Source: Variovorax paradoxus (GTDB lineage Bacteria > Pseudomonadota > Gammaproteobacteria > Burkholderiales > Burkholderiaceae_C). Taken from it: 64,000 bases of DNA. The DNA is taken from positions 197,021 to 261,020 of the forward strand of contig NZ_JAGGNU010000014.1 of NCBI RefSeq assembly GCF_018614915.1. The letters are read 5' to 3'. The notes under the pieces were generated by a model. The model searched no databases. It was given only the letters and a program-made list of their open reading frames with translations, and was not told the DNA's origin. The translations under genes were made by a program, and so were the position numbers. This document shows positions 36,517 to 47,682 of this stretch, piece after piece; the stretch's first letter is position 1, and each line of letters begins with the position of its first letter.

Positions 36517-36522
36517 TAGAAT
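36517..36522 (+). promoter_or_regulatory. Candidate -10 (TAGAAT) for accBC
   Basis: TAGAAT lies 111 nt before accB, leaving a real leader (36530-36633). The leader contains two CGATTTTCA repeats and a GCCGGC-AAG-GCCGGC hairpin just before the CTGGAG ribosome-binding site. That hairpin could modulate accB translation. No clear -35 is seen. Confidence 0.4.
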
Positions 36523-36633
36523 GCCCTCCGCTCCCCGGGTGGTTGATGGCGGAAGGCCGCAGTACATCGATTTTCACCGATTTTCAGGCGAGTTGAATCC
36601 CAAATAAGCCGGCAAGGCCGGCGCTGGAGTCCC

Positions 36634-37101
36634 ATGGATCTGCGCAAGCTCAAGACACTGATCGATCTGGTGTCCGAATCGAATATTTCCGAACTGGAAA
36701 TCACCGAGACCGAAGGCAAGGTCCGCATCGTCAAGGGTGGCACCGCCGCACCCGTTCAATACGTTCAGACCGTTCCCGCGGCGGCTCCCGCAATCGGCGT
36801 TGCACCTGCGGGCGCGATCGCCGCGTCCGCCGCCCCGGCGGCGCCCGCCGTCGAAGCCGCGCCCGTCGGCCATGCGATCAAGTCGCCGATGGTCGGCACC
36901 TTCTACCGTTCCTCGAGTCCCGGCGCCCCGGCATTCGTCGAAATCGGCAGCCAGGTCAAGGAGGGCGACACGGTCTGCATCATCGAGGCGATGAAGATCC
37001 TCAACGAAATCGAGGCCGACAAGGCCGGCACTGTCACTCAAATCCTCGGCGAAAACGGTCAGGCGGTCGAATACGGCCAGCCGCTGTTCATCATCGAGTG
37101 A
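36634..37101 (+). CDS. accB: Biotin carboxyl carrier protein of acetyl-CoA carboxylase
   Basis: AccB carries the biotin that shuttles carboxylate between AccC and AccAD in fatty-acid synthesis. The 155-residue product has the N-terminal [13 protein letters not shown] helix, an Ala/Pro-rich linker at about residues 45-78, and the biotinyl domain with the target lysine Lys121 in EAMK. The thumb and [12 protein letters not shown] pattern are typical. The ATG at 36634 follows CTGGAG. accC starts 2 nt after its stop. Confidence 0.96.
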   Translation: MDLRKLKTLIDLVSESNISELEITETEGKVRIVKGGTAAPVQYVQTVPAAAPAIGVAPAGAIAASAAPAAPAVEAAPVGHAIKSPMVGTFYRSSSPGAPAFVEIGSQVKEGDTVCIIEAMKILNEIEADKAGTVTQILGENGQAVEYGQPLFIIE

Positions 37102-37103
37102 CC

Positions 37104-38453
37104 ATGTTCAAGAAGATTCTGGTCGCCAACCGCGGCGAAATCGCCCTGCGTATTCAGCGCGCCTGCAGCGAGTTGGGCATCAAGGCGGTGATGGTCTATT
37201 CCGAGGCCGACCGCGACGCCAAGTACGTGAAGCTGGCCGAGGAAGCGGTGTGCATCGGCCCCGCGCCCTCGTCGCAAAGCTATCTCAACATGCCGGCGAT
37301 CATCTCCGCGGCCGAGGTGACGGACTCCGAGGCGATCCACCCGGGGTATGGCTTCCTGAGCGAGAACGCCAACTTCGCCGAGCGCGTGGAGCAAAGCGGC
37401 TTCCAGTTCATCGGCCCCACGCCCGAGTCGATCCGCATCATGGGCGACAAGGTGTCGGCCAAGCAGGCGATGATCAAGGCCGGCGTTCCCTGCGTGCCCG
37501 GCTCGGAGGGCGAACTGTCCGACGACGCCGCCACCAATAAGCGCATCGCCCGCGCGATCGGCTATCCGGTCATCATCAAGGCCGCAGGCGGCGGCGGTGG
37601 ACGCGGCATGCGCGTGGTGCACACCGAAGCAGCGCTGGTCAATGCGATCCAGATGACCAAGGCGGAAGCCGGCGCGGCCTTCAACAATCCGTCGGTCTAC
37701 ATGGAGAAGTTTCTCCAGAACCCGCGCCACATCGAGATCCAGATCCTCGCCGACAAGCACAAGAACGCGGTCTACCTGGGCGAGCGCGACTGCTCGATGC
37801 AGCGGCGCCACCAGAAGGTGATCGAAGAATCGCCCGCGCCGGGCGTCCCGCGCAAGCTGATCGAGAAGATCGGCGAGCGCTGCGCTGCCGCCTGCAAGAG
37901 AATCGGCTACCGTGGCGCCGGCACCTTCGAGTTCCTCTACGAGAACGGCGAGTTCTATTTCATCGAAATGAACACGCGCGTGCAGGTGGAGCATCCGGTG
38001 ACCGAATTCACGACCGGCATCGACATCGTGAAGACCCAGATCATGGTGGCGGCCGGCGAGAAGCTGCCCTTCACGCAGCGCCAGATCGAGATGCGCGGCC
38101 ATTCGATCGAGTGCCGCATCAATGCCGAGGATGCCTACAAGTTCACGCCCTCGCCGGGCCGAATCACGATGTGGCACCCGCCGGGCGGGCCAGGGGTTCG
38201 CGTGGATTCGCACGTCTACACCAACTACTTCGTGCCGCCGAATTACGACTCGATGGTCGGCAAGATCATCGTGCACGGCGACACCCGCGATCAGGCCCTG
38301 GCGCGCATGCGTACGGCGCTGAACGAGACGGTGATCGAGGGCATCCAGACCAACATCCCGCTGCACCGCGAACTGATGGTGGACGCCAAGTTCATGAGCG
38401 GCGGCACCAACATCCACTACCTCGAAGAGTGGCTCGCGGCCCACAAGCGCTGA
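37104..38453 (+). CDS. accC: Acetyl-CoA carboxylase, biotin carboxylase subunit
   Basis: AccC carboxylates AccB-biotin with ATP and bicarbonate. The 449-residue product is an ATP-grasp enzyme: [14 protein letters not shown] at the start, [15 protein letters not shown], the glycine-rich [31 protein letters not shown], and [16 protein letters not shown]. Length is that of E. coli AccC. I prefer ATG 37104 ([11 protein letters not shown]) to the GTG at 37098, which would overlap the accB stop; the difference is two residues. prmA starts 13 nt downstream, as in many proteobacteria. Confidence 0.97.
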   Translation: MFKKILVANRGEIALRIQRACSELGIKAVMVYSEADRDAKYVKLAEEAVCIGPAPSSQSYLNMPAIISAAEVTDSEAIHPGYGFLSENANFAERVEQSGFQFIGPTPESIRIMGDKVSAKQAMIKAGVPCVPGSEGELSDDAATNKRIARAIGYPVIIKAAGGGGGRGMRVVHTEAALVNAIQMTKAEAGAAFNNPSVYMEKFLQNPRHIEIQILADKHKNAVYLGERDCSMQRRHQKVIEESPAPGVPRKLIEKIGERCAAACKRIGYRGAGTFEFLYENGEFYFIEMNTRVQVEHPVTEFTTGIDIVKTQIMVAAGEKLPFTQRQIEMRGHSIECRINAEDAYKFTPSPGRITMWHPPGGPGVRVDSHVYTNYFVPPNYDSMVGKIIVHGDTRDQALARMRTALNETVIEGIQTNIPLHRELMVDAKFMSGGTNIHYLEEWLAAHKR

Positions 38454-38466
38454 GCGGGACCGCGCC

Positions 38467-39351
38467 GTGTTCGAACTTCGCCTGCTCGCGCCGGAAGATC
38501 GGGTCGAGACCGTTAGCGATGCGCTCGAGGCACTCGACGCGCTGAGCGTTTCGGTCGAGGACGCGGATGCCCAGACCGATGCCGAAGAGGCCCTGTTCGG
38601 CGAACCCGGCATGCCGCCGCCCAAGGAGGGCTGGCAGCGCTCGCGCGTGATCGCGCTGTTCGCTGCCGAGGCGAGTGCTCGCGAAGCGGCCACGGTGCTG
38701 GCGGCGCAGGATTTCTTCGCCGACTGCAAGATGCTCGGCCTTGCCGATGTACCCGAGCAGGACTGGGTGCGGCTGACGCAGTCCCAGTTCGCGCCGGTCG
38801 AAGTCACTTCCGAGTTCTGGATCGTGCCCACTTGGCATGAGCCGCCGCCGCAGGCGCGCCAGGTCATCAGGCTGGATCCGGGCCTTGCCTTCGGCACCGG
38901 CACCCATCCGACCACACGCATGTGTCTGCGCTGGATCGCATCCCGCGGCGAGCTCGGCGGCAAGCGCGTGCTCGACTACGGCTGCGGCTCCGGCATCCTG
39001 GCGATCGGCGCGGCGAAGTTCGGCGCCACGAACGTCGACGCCGTCGACATCGACGAAGCCGCGGTGGAAGCGACGCGGCTCAATGCCGATGCCAACGGCG
39101 TGCGCTTGCAGGCCGGCTTGTCCGAACTGGCGACCGGCCGCTATGACGTCGTGCTCGCGAACATCCTTGCTTCCCCGCTCAAGGTGCTGGCGCCGCTGCT
39201 GTGCGGGCTCGTTGCGCGGGGCGGCTCCCTGGTGCTGGCCGGCATCCTCGAGCGCCAGGCCGACGAACTGAAGCTGGCCTACGCGCCTTATGCGGCGCTG
39301 GAGGTGAGTGACAGCGAGGACGGCTGGATTCTCATGACTGCTCGCCTCTGA
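38467..39351 (+). CDS. prmA: Ribosomal protein L11 methyltransferase PrmA
   Basis: PrmA trimethylates lysines and the N-terminus of ribosomal protein L11. The 294-residue product has the small N-terminal substrate-recognition domain, the linker with LDPGLAFGTGTHPTT at residues 137-150, SAM motif I LDYGCGSGILAIGA near 169-182, and VLANILASPL. The start is GTG at 38467. It is the third gene after accBC, and the next gene has its own promoter-like hexamer. Confidence 0.95.
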   Translation: MFELRLLAPEDRVETVSDALEALDALSVSVEDADAQTDAEEALFGEPGMPPPKEGWQRSRVIALFAAEASAREAATVLAAQDFFADCKMLGLADVPEQDWVRLTQSQFAPVEVTSEFWIVPTWHEPPPQARQVIRLDPGLAFGTGTHPTTRMCLRWIASRGELGGKRVLDYGCGSGILAIGAAKFGATNVDAVDIDEAAVEATRLNADANGVRLQAGLSELATGRYDVVLANILASPLKVLAPLLCGLVARGGSLVLAGILERQADELKLAYAPYAALEVSDSEDGWILMTARL

Positions 39352-39378
39352 GACGTCTGCAATGCTGGAGGCCGACCC

Positions 39379-39384
39379 TACAAT
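39379..39384 (+). promoter_or_regulatory. -10 hexamer TACAAT before the zinc-ribbon gene
   Basis: TACAAT matches five of six -10 positions and ends 9 nt before the ATG at 39394. It may start a separate transcript 42 nt after prmA ends. Confidence 0.45.
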
Positions 39385-39393
39385 CGGCGCCTC

Positions 39394-40704
39394 ATGAGCC
39401 TGGTCACCCGCTGCCCCGCCTGCGCCACCACTTTCAAGGTGGTGAAGGACCAGCTTCGCATCTCCGACGGATGGGTGCGCTGCGGTCGGTGCAGCGAAGT
39501 GTTCGACGCGACCGTCGATCTGCATGAAGCACCCGATGCGGCGGCAGCCGTGCCTGCAGCCGCTGAATCATCGGTTCCCGTCGAAGTCGGCAATGCGCCG
39601 CCGCCCGATGCCGGCTTGCCGACCGCGATCGATCCGGACGAAGACGCGGAGTTGCTCGCGCAGGAGCGCGTACGGAACATCGAGGAGTCGGACTTCATCG
39701 ACGATGAACAAGATGCCGATCCCGTCGAGCCGCCGGCTGCCGGGGCGCCCGAGCCGCAGGCCTCTGTCTCCGAGCCGACCGCATCGGCGGCGTCGCCTCT
39801 CGCCGGTGTCGTGGCCGACGAGCCTTGGCCCGAGCAGCCACGCCCGGCGCCTGCGCCCGAGTCGCCGGTGATTCCGCCTTATCCGTCGATTCCACCATTC
39901 CCCGACATCGACCTGAATCTGCCGGCAGCGCCGCCCATCGGCCGCGAGCCGCTGCCACCACCAGCTCCTCCTCCTGCGGCGCGGCCGCCGGCGCCCGCGG
40001 CCGAAGACGACACCGGCAACGCGCAACTGCAAAAGGCGCTGCGCCGTGCGCGCGCCAAGTCCGCCAAGATCGCCAAGGCCAAAGCGCGCGGAGAGGAGCG
40101 GGCGGCGCGCGAATCGGCGCCCGTAGTGCTGGCCGCCAGCGAGCCCGAGCCGGCTGTCGAAATCGCTCGGCGCAACGCTCGGTTCTCGGGCGGCAGCGCC
40201 GAAGCATCGGTGTTCTGGCAGCGGCCGTCGACGCGGCGCTCCCTGATCGCCGTGGCGATCCTGGCTGCGATCCTTCTGCTCCTGCAGGTGCTGCACCATG
40301 AGCGCGACCTCATCGCGGCTCGCCAGCCTTCGATGCGTCCCGTGCTTGCCGCACTGTGCAGCCTGACGGGCTGCGAGCTCTCAGCCTTGCGCCAGATCGG
40401 CGACATCACGATCGACGGCGCCTCCTTCGCACGCGAGAAAGTCGGCGATGCCTATCGCCTCAGCTTCACCTTGCGCAATGCCGCCGCCATGCCGCTCGCG
40501 ATGCCCGCAGTCGAACTGTCGTTGCTCGACATGCAGGAGCGCGCCGTGGTCCGGCGCGTGCTCATGCCGGCCGAGTTCGGCGCGCCGAGCGTCCTGCCGG
40601 CCCGCGGCGAGCGCGCGGCATCGCTGCCGCTGGCGCTCACCGGGCCCGAGGCTGCAGCCCTGCCGCCGATCGCCGGCTATCGGGTGCTGGCCTTCTATCC
40701 TTGA
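39394..40704 (+). CDS. Zinc-ribbon, DUF3426-type membrane protein
   Basis: The 436-residue product opens with an MJ0042-type zinc ribbon with cysteines at 7, 10, 30 and 33 (CPAC and CGRC). A long Pro/Ala/Glu-rich, probably disordered region follows (about 45-215), then a basic Lys/Arg/Ala segment, one membrane span at about 285-303 (SLIAVAILAAILLLL), and a C-terminal DUF3426-like beta domain with FTLRNAAAMPLAMPAVELSL. The layout suggests an inner-membrane protein with a cytoplasmic zinc ribbon and a periplasmic domain; its role is unknown. It usually accompanies prmA in betaproteobacteria, from memory. Confidence 0.85.
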   Translation: MSLVTRCPACATTFKVVKDQLRISDGWVRCGRCSEVFDATVDLHEAPDAAAAVPAAAESSVPVEVGNAPPPDAGLPTAIDPDEDAELLAQERVRNIEESDFIDDEQDADPVEPPAAGAPEPQASVSEPTASAASPLAGVVADEPWPEQPRPAPAPESPVIPPYPSIPPFPDIDLNLPAAPPIGREPLPPPAPPPAARPPAPAAEDDTGNAQLQKALRRARAKSAKIAKAKARGEERAARESAPVVLAASEPEPAVEIARRNARFSGGSAEASVFWQRPSTRRSLIAVAILAAILLLLQVLHHERDLIAARQPSMRPVLAALCSLTGCELSALRQIGDITIDGASFAREKVGDAYRLSFTLRNAAAMPLAMPAVELSLLDMQERAVVRRVLMPAEFGAPSVLPARGERAASLPLALTGPEAAALPPIAGYRVLAFYP

Positions 40705-40748
40705 GCCGCGCGCTCCCTTGTTTTTTCAATCCAACCAACGGTTCATTC

Positions 40749-41651
40749 ATGGCAGCAGTGATTTGCGGTTCCCTCGCGTTCGACACGATCATGACTTTCG
40801 AGGGACGGTTCGCCGATCAGATCCTCCCCGACCAGTTGCACATCCTCAACGTGTCCTTTCTCGTGCCCGGCCTTCGACGCGACTTCGGCGGATGCGCGGG
40901 CAACATCGCCTACAGCCTCAATGCGCTGGGAGGCAACGCGCTGCCGATGGCAACAGTGGGCAGCGATGGCGGCGACTACCTGGAGCGGCTGCAAACGCTG
41001 GGCATCAGCACCGAGTTCGTGCGACAGGTGGACGACAGCTTCACCGCGCAGGCCATGATCATGAACGACCGCGACAACAACCAGATCACGGCCTTTCATC
41101 CGGGTGCGATGCAGCAGGCGCACATCACGCGCATTGCTGCGCGCGAGGACATTCGGCTCGGCATCATCGCGCCCGACGGCCGCGACGCGATGCTGCAGCA
41201 CGCCGAGCAGTTCAAGGCGGCGGACATTCCATTCGTGTTCGATCCTGGCCAGGGACTGCCGATGTTCGACGGCAAGGAACTCGCGCATTTCGTGGACCTG
41301 TCCAGCTGGGTGGTGGTCAACGACTACGAGGGAAAAATGCTTTCGCAGCGCACGGGCTGGAGCCTGCCGGAGATCTCGAAGCGCGTGCGCGGGCTGGTCG
41401 TCACCTTGGCCGCCGAAGGCTGCGAGGTCTGGACCGAAGGCCAGCGTGAGCACGTGCCTGGCGTCACGCCGACGGCCGTGATCGAGCCGACCGGGTGCGG
41501 CGATGCCTGGCGCGGCGCGCTGCTGTTCGGGCTCGAACAGGGCTGGCCGCTCGCACGCTGCGCTGAATTGGGCAATCGCGTTGGCGCGCTCAAGATCGCG
41601 CAGCGCGGACCGCAGAACTACCAGGTGGATCGGAAAGCGCTGGGGCTCTAA
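40749..41651 (+). CDS. PfkB-family carbohydrate/nucleoside kinase
   Basis: The 300-residue product belongs to the ribokinase/PfkB family: N-terminal GSLAFDTIMTFEGRF, GGCAGNIAYSLNALGG for sugar binding, and the catalytic anion-hole motif PTGCGDAWRGALL with Asp near residue 252. Members of this subgroup are often annotated as adenosine kinases, but substrate cannot be decided from sequence. The ATG at 40749 lies 44 nt after the DUF3426 gene. A strong bidirectional terminator follows at 41703-41734. Confidence 0.88.
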   Translation: MAAVICGSLAFDTIMTFEGRFADQILPDQLHILNVSFLVPGLRRDFGGCAGNIAYSLNALGGNALPMATVGSDGGDYLERLQTLGISTEFVRQVDDSFTAQAMIMNDRDNNQITAFHPGAMQQAHITRIAAREDIRLGIIAPDGRDAMLQHAEQFKAADIPFVFDPGQGLPMFDGKELAHFVDLSSWVVVNDYEGKMLSQRTGWSLPEISKRVRGLVVTLAAEGCEVWTEGQREHVPGVTPTAVIEPTGCGDAWRGALLFGLEQGWPLARCAELGNRVGALKIAQRGPQNYQVDRKALGL

Positions 41652-41672
41652 GCGACTGTCCCAACAAAAAAG

Positions 41673-41694
41673 CCGACACCTCGCTCGGTGCCGG
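41673..41694 (+). repeat. Imperfect hairpin, first of a tandem pair
   Basis: CCGACACC (41673-41680) pairs with GGTGCCGG (41687-41694) with one A-C mismatch, after an A-run. It looks like a diverged duplicate of the terminator that follows (GCCCGACACC / GGTGTCGGGC). It may be a decayed terminator. Confidence 0.5.
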
Positions 41695-41702
41695 GAGATG
41701 AA

Positions 41703-41734
41703 AAAAGCCCGACACCTTTCGGTGTCGGGCTTTT
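41703..41734. terminator. Bidirectional Rho-independent terminator
   Basis: AAAAGCCCGACACC (41703-41716) pairs perfectly with GGTGTCGGGCTTTT (41721-41734) around a TTTC loop. The A-run on one side and T-run on the other make it work for both the PfkB-type gene on plus and the H1-like gene on minus, which converge here. Confidence 0.92.
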
Positions 41735-41756
41735 GCCTTCAAGGCCGCTGAGCGAC

Positions 41757-42236
41757 TCAGGGCTTGCTGGCCGTCGGAAACGGCCAGGCTGCCTGGGGGT
41801 TCAGCGTCGTTTGCGCTGCAGGAGCAGGCGCTACGGCTGCCTTGGTGGGCGCTTTCGCGGCCTTCTTGGCAGCAGGCTTTTTCGCTGCTTTCTTGGCAGC
41901 AGGCTTTTTGGCTGCAGCCTTCTTCGCAGGCGCCTTCTTGGCAGGCGCCTTTTTCGCAGCGGCCTTCTTCGCCGGCGCCTTCTTGGCTGCTGCCTTCTTG
42001 GCAGGAGCCTTCTTCGCAGCGGCCTTCTTCGCCGGTGCCTTCTTGGCCGCTGCCTTCTTGGCAGGAGCCTTCTTCGCAGCGGCCTTCTTCGCCGGTGCCT
42101 TCTTGGCCGCTACCTTCTTGGCAGGAGCCTTCTTCGCAGCGACCTTCTTGGCCGGTGCCTTCTTGGCTGCGACCTTCTTAGCCGGAGCCTTCTTTGCAGC
42201 GGCTTTCTTGGCCGGCGCTTTCTTTGCAGTTGCCAT
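41757..42236 (-). CDS. Histone H1-like Lys/Ala/Pro-rich DNA-binding protein
   Basis: The 159-residue product is almost entirely [12 protein letters not shown] and KKVAAKK-type repeats with a short C-terminal tail ending WPFPTASKP. It resembles eukaryotic H1 tails and bacterial H1-like proteins such as AlgP, HctB and BpH1, which bind DNA and compact the nucleoid. Low complexity means homology cannot be inferred strictly. The gene body is a 60-bp tandem array (41941-42235), so its length probably varies between strains. GGAGA lies just before the ATG on the minus strand. It follows nrdB after a 193-nt gap and ends at the bidirectional terminator. Confidence 0.85.
   Translation of the reverse strand: MATAKKAPAKKAAAKKAPAKKVAAKKAPAKKVAAKKAPAKKVAAKKAPAKKAAAKKAPAKKAAAKKAPAKKAAAKKAPAKKAAAKKAPAKKAAAKKAPAKKAPAKKAAAKKPAAKKAAKKPAAKKAAKAPTKAAVAPAPAAQTTLNPQAAWPFPTASKP
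41941..42235. repeat. 60-bp tandem repeat array in the H1-like gene
   Basis: Blocks starting at 41941, 42001, 42061, 42121 and 42181 share a 60-bp period, each coding for 20 residues. The blocks at 42001 and 42061 differ at one position only; outer blocks are more diverged. The central near-identity indicates recent unit duplication or recombination. Confidence 0.9.
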
Positions 42237-42429
42237 TTCTATTTCTCCTTGATCAAGTTGAAAAAATCAACCTTTTGAAGCACTCCACGCATGTTGGTCA
42301 GCGTGAAGCGATCCATGACGTTGGGGCGAGCCCCAGCACCATGAACACCTGAGCTTTTCACCGCCGCACTCTTCGGTGCGTGTAGCCGGTGAAAGCGATT
42401 CTTGTATTCACTTTATTTGTCGGAACGAT
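42237..42429. other. Gap between nrdB and the H1-like gene
   Basis: This 193-nt stretch lies after nrdB and before the H1-like gene on the minus strand. It holds a ribosome-binding GGAGA next to the H1-like ATG, a weak GTTGA-A5-TCAAC hairpin (42257-42271) and AT-rich sequence near 42400-42425. A promoter for the H1-like gene must lie here or upstream, but I cannot define it. No gene seen. Confidence 0.5.
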
Positions 42430-43659
42430 TCAATCCCAGGAGAGCGCACCACCCGATTGATACTCGATCACGCGGGTTTCGAAGAAGTTGCGCTCCTTCT
42501 TCAGGTCAATCATTTCGCTCATCCACGGGAACGGGTTTTCCTCGTTCGGGAAGAGCGTTTCCAGGCCGATCTGCTGCGCGCGCCGGTTGGCGATGTAGCG
42601 CAGGTAGCCCTTGAACATGGAGGCATTCATGCCGAGCACGCCGCGAGGCATGGTGTCTTCGGCGTAGCGGTACTCGAGCTCGACGGCCTTCAGGAAGAGG
42701 GCCTTGATCTCGGCCTTGAACTCCGCGTTCCAGAGGTGCGGGTTCTCGAGTTTCAACTGGTTGATCAGGTCGATGCCGAAATTGCAGTGCATCGACTCGT
42801 CGCGCAGGATGTACTGGTACTGCTCGGCGGCGCCGGTCATCTTGTTCTGGCGGCCCAGCGCGAGGATCTGGGTGAAGCCGACGTAGAAGAACAGCCCTTC
42901 CATCAGGCAGGCGAAGACGATCAGCGACTTGAGCAGCGTCTGGTCGTTCTCGTGCGTGCCGGTGTGGAAGTGGGGGTCGCTGATGGCGTCGATGAAGGGG
43001 ATCAGGAACTGGTCCTTCTCGCGGATCGACGGCACCTCGTTGTAGGCGTTGAAAATCTCGCTTTCGTCCAGGCCGAGCGATTCGACGATGTACTGGTAGG
43101 CGTGCGTGTGGATCGCTTCCTCGAAGGCCTGGCGCAGCAGGAACTGGCGGCACTCGGGCGCGGTGATGTGGCGATAGGTGCCCAGCACGATGTTGTTGGC
43201 GGCCAGCGAATCGGCCGTCACGAAGAAGCCGAGGTTGCGCTTGACGATGCGGCGCTCGTCTTCGGAGAGGCCGTTCGGGTCTTTCCAAAGTGCGATGTCG
43301 CGCGTCATGTTCACTTCCTGCGGCATCCAGTGGTTGGCGCAGGTGGCGAGGTACTTTTCCCAGGCCCACTTGTACTTGAACGGGACCAGCTGGTTGACGT
43401 CGGTCTGGCCGTTGATGATGCGCTTGTCGGCGGCCTTCACGCGGTGCGTGGCTTGCGCTTGCGGCACGGAAGCCGGCGCAGCGGGCCGCAATGCGGCGCC
43501 GTCATCGAGTGTGCGGAGAGCGGGGGCGGGGGAGGCAATTTGCGAAGTCGGGAACTCCGACGAGCGACCGGCGGTCGCGTCGTTGTTCGATGAATGCCGC
43601 AATCCTTGTTGCAGATCCTTTGGCAAGGAGGGCTTGACTTCTTCGTCCCAGGTCAACAT
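42430..43659 (-). CDS. nrdB: Class Ia ribonucleoside-diphosphate reductase, beta subunit NrdB
   Basis: NrdB houses the di-iron tyrosyl-radical cofactor for ribonucleotide reduction. The 409-residue product has the radical-site pattern E181-x2-H184-x3-Y188 in [12 protein letters not shown], which keeps the radical Tyr and places it in class Ia, plus a second iron-ligand block near DESMHCNFG. The first 75 residues are a low-complexity extension. I chose ATG 43659 ([10 protein letters not shown]) over the TTG at 43671. A good promoter, TTGCAA-N16-CATAAT, lies 20 nt upstream. nrdA is upstream on the same strand. Confidence 0.95.
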   Translation of the reverse strand: MLTWDEEVKPSLPKDLQQGLRHSSNNDATAGRSSEFPTSQIASPAPALRTLDDGAALRPAAPASVPQAQATHRVKAADKRIINGQTDVNQLVPFKYKWAWEKYLATCANHWMPQEVNMTRDIALWKDPNGLSEDERRIVKRNLGFFVTADSLAANNIVLGTYRHITAPECRQFLLRQAFEEAIHTHAYQYIVESLGLDESEIFNAYNEVPSIREKDQFLIPFIDAISDPHFHTGTHENDQTLLKSLIVFACLMEGLFFYVGFTQILALGRQNKMTGAAEQYQYILRDESMHCNFGIDLINQLKLENPHLWNAEFKAEIKALFLKAVELEYRYAEDTMPRGVLGMNASMFKGYLRYIANRRAQQIGLETLFPNEENPFPWMSEMIDLKKERNFFETRVIEYQSGGALSWD

Positions 43660-43678
43660 AGAAAAATCCAATGCTCAA

Positions 43679-43706
43679 ATTATGTGAGCAACGATGTGAG
43701 TTGCAA
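43679..43706 (-). promoter_or_regulatory. Promoter of nrdB
   Basis: On the minus strand TTGCAA (43706-43701), 16 bp, CATAAT (43684-43679) is a good sigma-70-type pair. It lies in the 150-nt nrdA-nrdB gap, so nrdB can be expressed separately. The gap also contains a TGCCGCG-AAT-CGCGGCA hairpin (43779-43795) shortly after the nrdA stop. Confidence 0.6.
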
Positions 43707-43809
43707 AGTGCTGCTTCACATCGCGCTCCAATTATGTTGCCGTTATGTTGTTCGCATGCATCGCCATTTGTCAGGCGATGCCGCGAATCGCGGCAACTTC
43801 ACGCTGACA

Positions 43810-46728
<2,919 letters not shown>

Positions 46729-46807
46729 TCGATCCTCTGTTGGCAATTCTTGTTGGGGCGGCGGTGCCGCATGGGGCCGGTTGCTCGGCGCGAGCATGAG
46801 GCAGAGC

Positions 46808-46823
46808 ACACTATATCTAGGGT
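46808..46823 (-). promoter_or_regulatory. NrdR box 1 of nrdA
   Basis: ACACTATATCTAGGGT matches the NrdR-box consensus acaCwAtATaTwGtgt at nine of ten core positions. It overlaps the -10 hexamer of the nrdA promoter. Its centre lies 32 bp from that of box 2, the three-turn spacing at which paired NrdR boxes are known to occur. Confidence 0.8.
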
Positions 46824-46838
46824 CAGGTGGGTCCACAA
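46810..46838 (-). promoter_or_regulatory. Promoter of nrdA
   Basis: On the minus strand TTGTGG (46838-46833), 17 bp, TATAGT (46815-46810) fits a sigma-70 promoter with a five-of-six -10. It lies between and over the two NrdR boxes, so NrdR binding should block RNA polymerase. The resulting nrdA leader is about 75 nt. Confidence 0.65.
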
Positions 46839-46839
46839 C

Positions 46840-46855
46840 CCACTAGATGTAGTGT
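46840..46855 (-). promoter_or_regulatory. NrdR box 2 of nrdA
   Basis: CCACTAGATGTAGTGT; its reverse complement ACACTACATCTAGTGG matches the NrdR-box core at eight of ten positions. It covers the region just upstream of the -35, and box 1 and box 2 together form a near inverted repeat. Confidence 0.78.
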
Positions 46856-47001
46856 TTTACCTGTGATTCAAGGAACAAGTTCACAGCGCAGAGCCCCTGG
46901 GCATAGGGCTACGCCGCGCCATTGCTGGACCACCTTATCGCCTTCCGCATTTCATGGGCCTTGCTAGCGCATTTGGGCCTGAAAGGCGCATGGTTGCTGA
47001 G

Positions 47002-47018
47002 GATTGCAAGTTGCAATC
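47002..47018. repeat. Perfect 17-nt palindrome between nrdA and ampD
   Basis: GATTGCAA-G-TTGCAATC is perfectly symmetric around one base. It lies in the gap 46856-47076, downstream of ampD and well upstream of the nrdA promoter. It could be a regulator site or a small RNA hairpin. I see no gene in the gap. Confidence 0.6.
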
Positions 47019-47076
47019 ACGCCATGGCTGCGCTGCGTCGGCGGCGCATCGTCCTCGGCGCCGCGATTGAAAAATT

Positions 47077-47682
47077 TCAGCGCGGCGCAACACCAGCGGG
47101 GAACATCGCCCGGTCCCAGCCCAGCTGTTCCTGCAGCAGGCGCCAGTCGAAGCCGCTGCCGGGGTCTGCCTTGCGGCCCGGCGCGATGTGCTCGTGGCCG
47201 GCGATGAAAGCGATCGCATGGCGCTGCGCGAGCGCCGGGCAGAGGCTCGCGAGCGTCTCGTACTGGGCGGCCTCGAAATGGTCGCCCTCCAGGCCTTCGA
47301 GCTCGATGCCGATCGAGTCGTCGTTGCAGTTGGCGCGGCCGCGCCACGATGAAGCACCGGCATGCCAGGCGCGGTCGTCGCAGCTCACGAACTGCCACAG
47401 CTCGCCGCTGCGGCGCACATAGAAGTGGGCCGAGACCTCGACACCGCGGATGGTCGCGAAGTAGGGATGCGCATCCCAGTCCAGCTGGTTCATGAAAAGC
47501 TGCTGGACCTCGTCGCCGCCATAGTGGCCCGGCGGCAGGCTGATCGAATGCAGCACGATCAGATCGACCTGCGCACCGGCGGGACGCGGCCCGAAATTCG
47601 GCGAGCGCAACTGCCGGGCGAAGCGGTACCAGCCGGCCTGCCAGAGGCCGACATTCTCTTCAGTCCTCGGCGCCGCTGCCAT
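47077..47682 (-). CDS. ampD: 1,6-anhydro-N-acetylmuramyl-L-alanine amidase AmpD
   Basis: AmpD is the cytoplasmic zinc amidase that strips the peptide from anhydromuropeptides during cell-wall recycling and so keeps AmpC-type induction low. The 201-residue product has the zinc ligands expected for the family: His45 in VLHSISLPPG, His163 in AGHEHIAPGRKADPG and Asp173 in the same block. The start is ATG 47682, overlapping the pilR-like gene by 23 nt. The liberated tripeptide is the substrate of Mpl (33819). Confidence 0.94.
   Translation of the reverse strand: MAAAPRTEENVGLWQAGWYRFARQLRSPNFGPRPAGAQVDLIVLHSISLPPGHYGGDEVQQLFMNQLDWDAHPYFATIRGVEVSAHFYVRRSGELWQFVSCDDRAWHAGASSWRGRANCNDDSIGIELEGLEGDHFEAAQYETLASLCPALAQRHAIAFIAGHEHIAPGRKADPGSGFDWRLLQEQLGWDRAMFPAGVAPR

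Noticed and set aside
36544..36597. A 16-codon ATG frame in the accB leader
   Set aside because: It has no codon run suggesting attenuation and no terminator follows it.
41688..42278. Long plus-strand frames opposite the H1-like gene
   Set aside because: The tandem array leaves several frames open; the Lys/Ala/Pro frame has the ribosome-binding site and the known protein type.
46922..47422. Plus-strand frame across the nrdA-ampD gap
   Set aside because: It lies mostly antisense to ampD and shows no protein family features.
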